Positions 13,456 to 20,270 of a DNA stretch of 20,270 bases are shown here, one piece after another (within the stretch, counting starts at the first letter, position 1; each line of letters begins with the position of its first letter). Where the stretch lies: the NCBI GenBank assembly GCA_022825185.1, contig JAJDYK010000020.1, positions 1-20,270 of the forward strand, in the 5' to 3' direction. Both the position numbers and the translations under genes were made by a program. The notes beneath the pieces are model-generated. The model saw only the letters and a program-made list of their open reading frames with translations. It was not told where the DNA came from and did no database searches. The DNA comes from Candidatus Latescibacterota bacterium. Its GTDB lineage: Bacteria; Latescibacterota; UBA2968; UBA8231.

Positions 13456-14522
13456 TAACCCTTGATTTCCTTGATCAGCGAGAACATGCCGCGATAACCT
13501 TCGGAACAGTTGCGGCACATGTCAAAGCTAGTGCGGTCGGCGAGGACCTGACGGCGAAAGTCCATATAGGCCCGGCTGCGCCAGATCTCGTCAAAAGAAC
13601 GGTCGTTGAAGGCCTGCCCCATGCCAAAGTCAACGTCCTTGTCGAAGCAGCAGGGCGCGACCGCTCCGTTCCAATTGACCATCGAGCTGTACCACAGCAC
13701 CTTGCAGCCCCGCGTGGGCTGCCCCTTGACCACCAGTTCGTCCTCCGCGTGCTCGTAGCGGCTGTACTGTTCGTCCTCGGGCAAGAACTCCTCGGCGTCC
13801 GCATCCGTGTAAACTTGGGCAGTCTTGACCAAGAACTTGTCAACGCGCAGGTCCTTGGCCAGCGATTCAGCCGTGGCCAGATCGCGCTCGTTGTGCTTCA
13901 TAACGATGAATTGCAAGTTGAGCAGCGGCGTCTGCGACCCCAACGCCTCTTTGGCTGCGACCAGCAGGCGGACCCCGGAGAAGACGCGCTCGATTTGGCC
14001 GCCGACTCGATATTTTTCGTACGTGTCTTGATCGACCCCGTCCAGCGAGACAATCATCTCGTCTAGCCCAGACTCGACGATGGCCTGCGCCTGCTCCGGA
14101 TTGCGAACGAAGTGACCATTGGTGCTGGTGAAGGTGAAGATGCCGCGATCGCTGGCGTAGCGCACCATCTGGTTGAAACACTTGTTGATATACGGCTCGC
14201 CTTGGTTCCACAGCATCATCATAAAGACCTCACCGCCGAGTTGGTCAACCAGCTTTTTGAAGTCTTCCAAGCCCATAGTCCCCCGTGGGCGGCGCATCTC
14301 GCCGTTGCCCGAAGGGCACAAGGGGCACTTGAGGTTGCAGAAGTTAGTAGGCTCGACCATGAGCATAAAAGGACGGCCCCACACGATGGGTCGGCGGGTT
14401 ATCCACGACAGCCCCATGGACGTCAAAACGGCGAGAAAATTGCCCAGCCGCTTCCAGGAAAATGCGCGAGCGTAGCGCCGGACATAGCGCGGCAGTGCTT
14501 TGGGCGTGATTAGGTAGGCCAA
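13455..14522 (-). CDS. Radical SAM/SPASM enzyme in a glycosyltransferase operon
   Basis: 355 residues. The radical SAM cluster motif CNLKCPLC (Cys62, 66, 69) follows VEPTNF. NQGEP (106-110) is the GGE-like SAM-binding site, and VSLDG sits on a later barrel strand. The C-terminus has a SPASM-type set, Cys273, Cys291-Cys292, Cys336 and Cys339, with the family pattern NWNGAVAPCC, which would bind one or two auxiliary iron-sulfur clusters. A 50-residue N-terminal extension (VRRYARAFSWKRLGNFLAVL) is basic and amphipathic and may touch the membrane. The start is TTG at 14522, with AAGGAG at good spacing. SPASM enzymes modify peptides, sugars or cofactors; no precursor peptide gene is visible, so a sugar or lipid substrate made by the flanking GT2 enzymes is more likely. 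The reaction is unknown. Confidence 0.88.
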   Translation of the reverse strand: MAYLITPKALPRYVRRYARAFSWKRLGNFLAVLTSMGLSWITRRPIVWGRPFMLMVEPTNFCNLKCPLCPSGNGEMRRPRGTMGLEDFKKLVDQLGGEVFMMMLWNQGEPYINKCFNQMVRYASDRGIFTFTSTNGHFVRNPEQAQAIVESGLDEMIVSLDGVDQDTYEKYRVGGQIERVFSGVRLLVAAKEALGSQTPLLNLQFIVMKHNERDLATAESLAKDLRVDKFLVKTAQVYTDADAEEFLPEDEQYSRYEHAEDELVVKGQPTRGCKVLWYSSMVNWNGAVAPCCFDKDVDFGMGQAFNDRSFDEIWRSRAYMDFRRQVLADRTSFDMCRNCSEGYRGMFSLIKEIKG

Positions 14523-14535
14523 ATCAGCTCCTTTA

Positions 14536-15648
14536 TCAAGTTTTCCAGCGAAACCATCCCCAACGGCCGACGACTGTAAAAATCAGCACGTAGGGAATAT
14601 ACAAAACTTCCACTAGCGGCAAATAGCGCAGGAGCACACGCTCCTCGGGCACGGCCATCCGCTTGAGCAACAAAAAGTCAACGGCCCAGCGCATAAACCA
14701 CACCCCCGCGACCCAGCTATCCCAACTTTGGGTCCAGAGCATCTGCACCAGCCCCCAGGCCAGAAAGCCGTGGAATAAATAGACGCCGACGGCCAAATAG
14801 AATGCGCGGCCTTTGTAGTGGCCCCCTTTGGCCGCGTGCCGCAGCTTTTGTTGGATCGCGTCCGTGAGCTTGGCCGGTGGTGCCTGCGAGAGGACGACAG
14901 CTCGGCGGTTAAACGCCATAGCCCACCGGCCTTGGCCACTCAGCAAACGCATGAAGTACACATCGTCGCCCCCGATCAGATGCCCAATTTGCGCGAAGCC
15001 ACCCAGTTCGTCGTACACTTGGCGGCGATAGCCTAAATTGCGGCCCGTACACGACAGCGGGTGCCCCATGCCAAAGCTGCCCACCCCCAGCGCCCCAACT
15101 CCGATATTATCCACAGCCAAAACCTTGCCCAGCACGCCGGAGACCGGATCGGGCCGCGCGTACCCGGCGACTAGGCCAACCTCCGGCGCAAAATGCGCCA
15201 CCATCGAGCTAACCCAATCTGCGGGTGGACGGCAATCGGCATCGGTAAAGAGTAGAATCTCCCCACTGCTTGCTGCAATCCCCCCGGCTAGCGCGCTTTT
15301 CTTCGGGCACTTAAACCGCCCGTCCGGCGCGGCCTGCACACCCTTGAGTGCCGGCCAAGTCGCCGCCTTTGCGGCAATGATGTCCCAAGTTCGGTCGCGC
15401 GAGCGGTCATCTACGACAATCACTTCAAACGCGCCCTGATAGTCCTGCCGAGCGAGCGCGTCCAAGCAGTCTGGCAAGGTCTCCTCCTCATCGCGCGCGG
15501 CGACGATGGTGCTGACCGAGGGCTGGTCACCAGCTAGGGCCGGGCCGGGCCGCCGTCCGCTCAAACCGCGCCACAGCCAGAGGACGCTGCCCACGTAGAT
15601 TGCGCCGCTCAAGAGCAAGCCCGCCTTTTGTAGATCCATCAGCTCCAT
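14536..15648 (-). CDS. Membrane GT2 glycosyltransferase without QxxRW
   Basis: 370 residues. One N-terminal helix (about 9-27) is followed by a GT-A domain with STIVAARDEEETL, VIVVDDRSRDRTW, TDAD (Asp136/Asp138, metal DxD) and GGDD at 226-229. C-terminal helices end in GWFRWKT, the same FRWK ending as the GT2 at 12259-13455, so the two are distant paralogs. Where that protein has QRSRW, this one reads QKLRH (267-271): Gln and Arg stay, Trp is lost, which suits a single-addition rather than a processive enzyme. Start: ATG at 15648, 9 nt after the upstream stop; an ATG three codons later has GGAG in front and is a real alternative. The radical SAM gene follows after 13 nt. Sugar and acceptor are unknown. 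Confidence 0.87.
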   Translation of the reverse strand: MELMDLQKAGLLLSGAIYVGSVLWLWRGLSGRRPGPALAGDQPSVSTIVAARDEEETLPDCLDALARQDYQGAFEVIVVDDRSRDRTWDIIAAKAATWPALKGVQAAPDGRFKCPKKSALAGGIAASSGEILLFTDADCRPPADWVSSMVAHFAPEVGLVAGYARPDPVSGVLGKVLAVDNIGVGALGVGSFGMGHPLSCTGRNLGYRRQVYDELGGFAQIGHLIGGDDVYFMRLLSGQGRWAMAFNRRAVVLSQAPPAKLTDAIQQKLRHAAKGGHYKGRAFYLAVGVYLFHGFLAWGLVQMLWTQSWDSWVAGVWFMRWAVDFLLLKRMAVPEERVLLRYLPLVEVLYIPYVLIFTVVGRWGWFRWKT

Positions 15649-15657
15649 AAGGCGGCC

Positions 15658-19915
<4,258 letters not shown>

Positions 19916-19923
<8 letters not shown>

Positions 19924-20270
19924 CGCCTACTTCGCCCGTGTATAAATCGGGATTGCCCAACTGGGCGAAGCCCTCGTCAAACCCGTGGCAAAACTTTTCC
20001 GCAGCCGATTCACCTAGCTTGACGACCTTCTCGTAGGCTTGGTCTGAGGGCAACAGCGGGCGAGCTAAGGCCGCGCCATCCTTAAAGCGCGCCCAGTGCT
20101 GGAGCCAATCCCCGAGAACCTTGCGCCCTATATGGGCAAACGCCAATGTACACAGGGGATTGGGACGACGTCCGGCGATGCGGATGTGCCCTCCCCACCA
20201 GAGAATTGTGGGAATTCGCTGCAGCCACCGGGCGGCGGCCTCCTCCCCTTGTCCCAGCAAGCTCTCGTCG
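19916..20270 (-). CDS. Unidentified protein, 5' part cut by right window edge
   Basis: The last 117 codons are visible, ending in TAG at 19916-19918; the frame is open to the window end, so the start lies outside. Seen: DESLLGQGEEAAARWLQRIP, then ILWWGGHIRIAGRRPNPLCT, a middle part LAFAHIGRKVLGDWLQHWARF, and a tail GFAQLGNPDLYTGEVGDG. It is mostly helical with several Trp residues, no membrane segment and no motif I recognise. Its last codons overlap the start of the membrane-protein gene by 8 bp (ATGGATAG), so the two are translationally coupled and probably act together. A TTG at 20260 could start a 114-residue protein, but continuous coding upstream makes a longer gene more likely. Confidence 0.6.

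Noticed and set aside
13456..13518. Longer GT2 start with 21 extra residues
   Set aside because: Would overlap the radical SAM gene by 64 bp; the TAATG junction with ATG at 13455 is a normal coupled start and the protein then begins right before its membrane helix.

Overview
The window looks like a piece of chromosome from a GC-rich, Gram-negative (diderm) bacterium. It carries a Wzi-type outer-membrane barrel ending in an aromatic residue, a PspA envelope-stress operon behind a sigma-54-type promoter, Shine-Dalgarno-led genes and several GTG/TTG starts. Gene density is very high. No phage, IS, CRISPR, rRNA or tRNA was seen. The phylum cannot be fixed from the sequence; gene content and divergence would suit an uncultivated lineage (for example a Latescibacterota-like or FCB-group genome), but that is a guess.

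Layout, left to right. (1) Positions 1-2446, minus strand: a phage-shock-like operon transcribed pspA -> membrane-anchored winged-helix protein -> PspB-like small membrane protein -> second small membrane protein with the same C-terminal coiled coil -> TPR protein running off the left edge. (2) 2447-2673: a divergent control region with a sigma-54 -24/-12 match facing pspA, an inverted repeat at enhancer distance, and a sigma-70-like promoter facing the other way. (3) 2674-5606, plus strand: a sodium:solute symporter and an aldehyde dehydrogenase. A strong two-way terminator follows. (4) 5683-8661, minus strand: a tightly coupled operon of M20 amidohydrolase -> sugar-phosphate-isomerase-like TIM barrel -> D-amino-acid aminotransferase, behind a near-consensus sigma-70 promoter. 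Blocks 3 and 4 look like uptake and breakdown of small organic (amino or N-acyl) compounds. (5) 8808-11597: a receiver domain lacking its phosphoacceptor Asp, an NAD-dependent epimerase, and a soluble Usp-Usp-EIIA fusion. (6) 11594-17406, minus strand: a surface-glycan-type operon, Wzi barrel -> GT2 -> radical SAM/SPASM -> processive-type GT2 -> endonuclease III. (7) 17428-18720: enolase, diverging from the Wzi gene with only 21 bp between start codons. (8) 18706-20270, minus strand: an antiporter-like membrane protein coupled to an unidentified gene cut by the right edge.

The most interesting part is the rearranged Psp operon: promoter architecture as in enterobacterial psp, but downstream partners replaced by a membrane-tethered winged helix, a duplicated PspB-like module and a TPR protein. 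Second is the GT2-radical SAM-GT2 operon behind a Wzi-like barrel, whose product I cannot name. Orientation flips often, and three convergent gene pairs overlap or almost touch, leaving no room for terminators. No stretch over 300 bases lacks a gene; the longest is the 227-base control region at 2447-2673.
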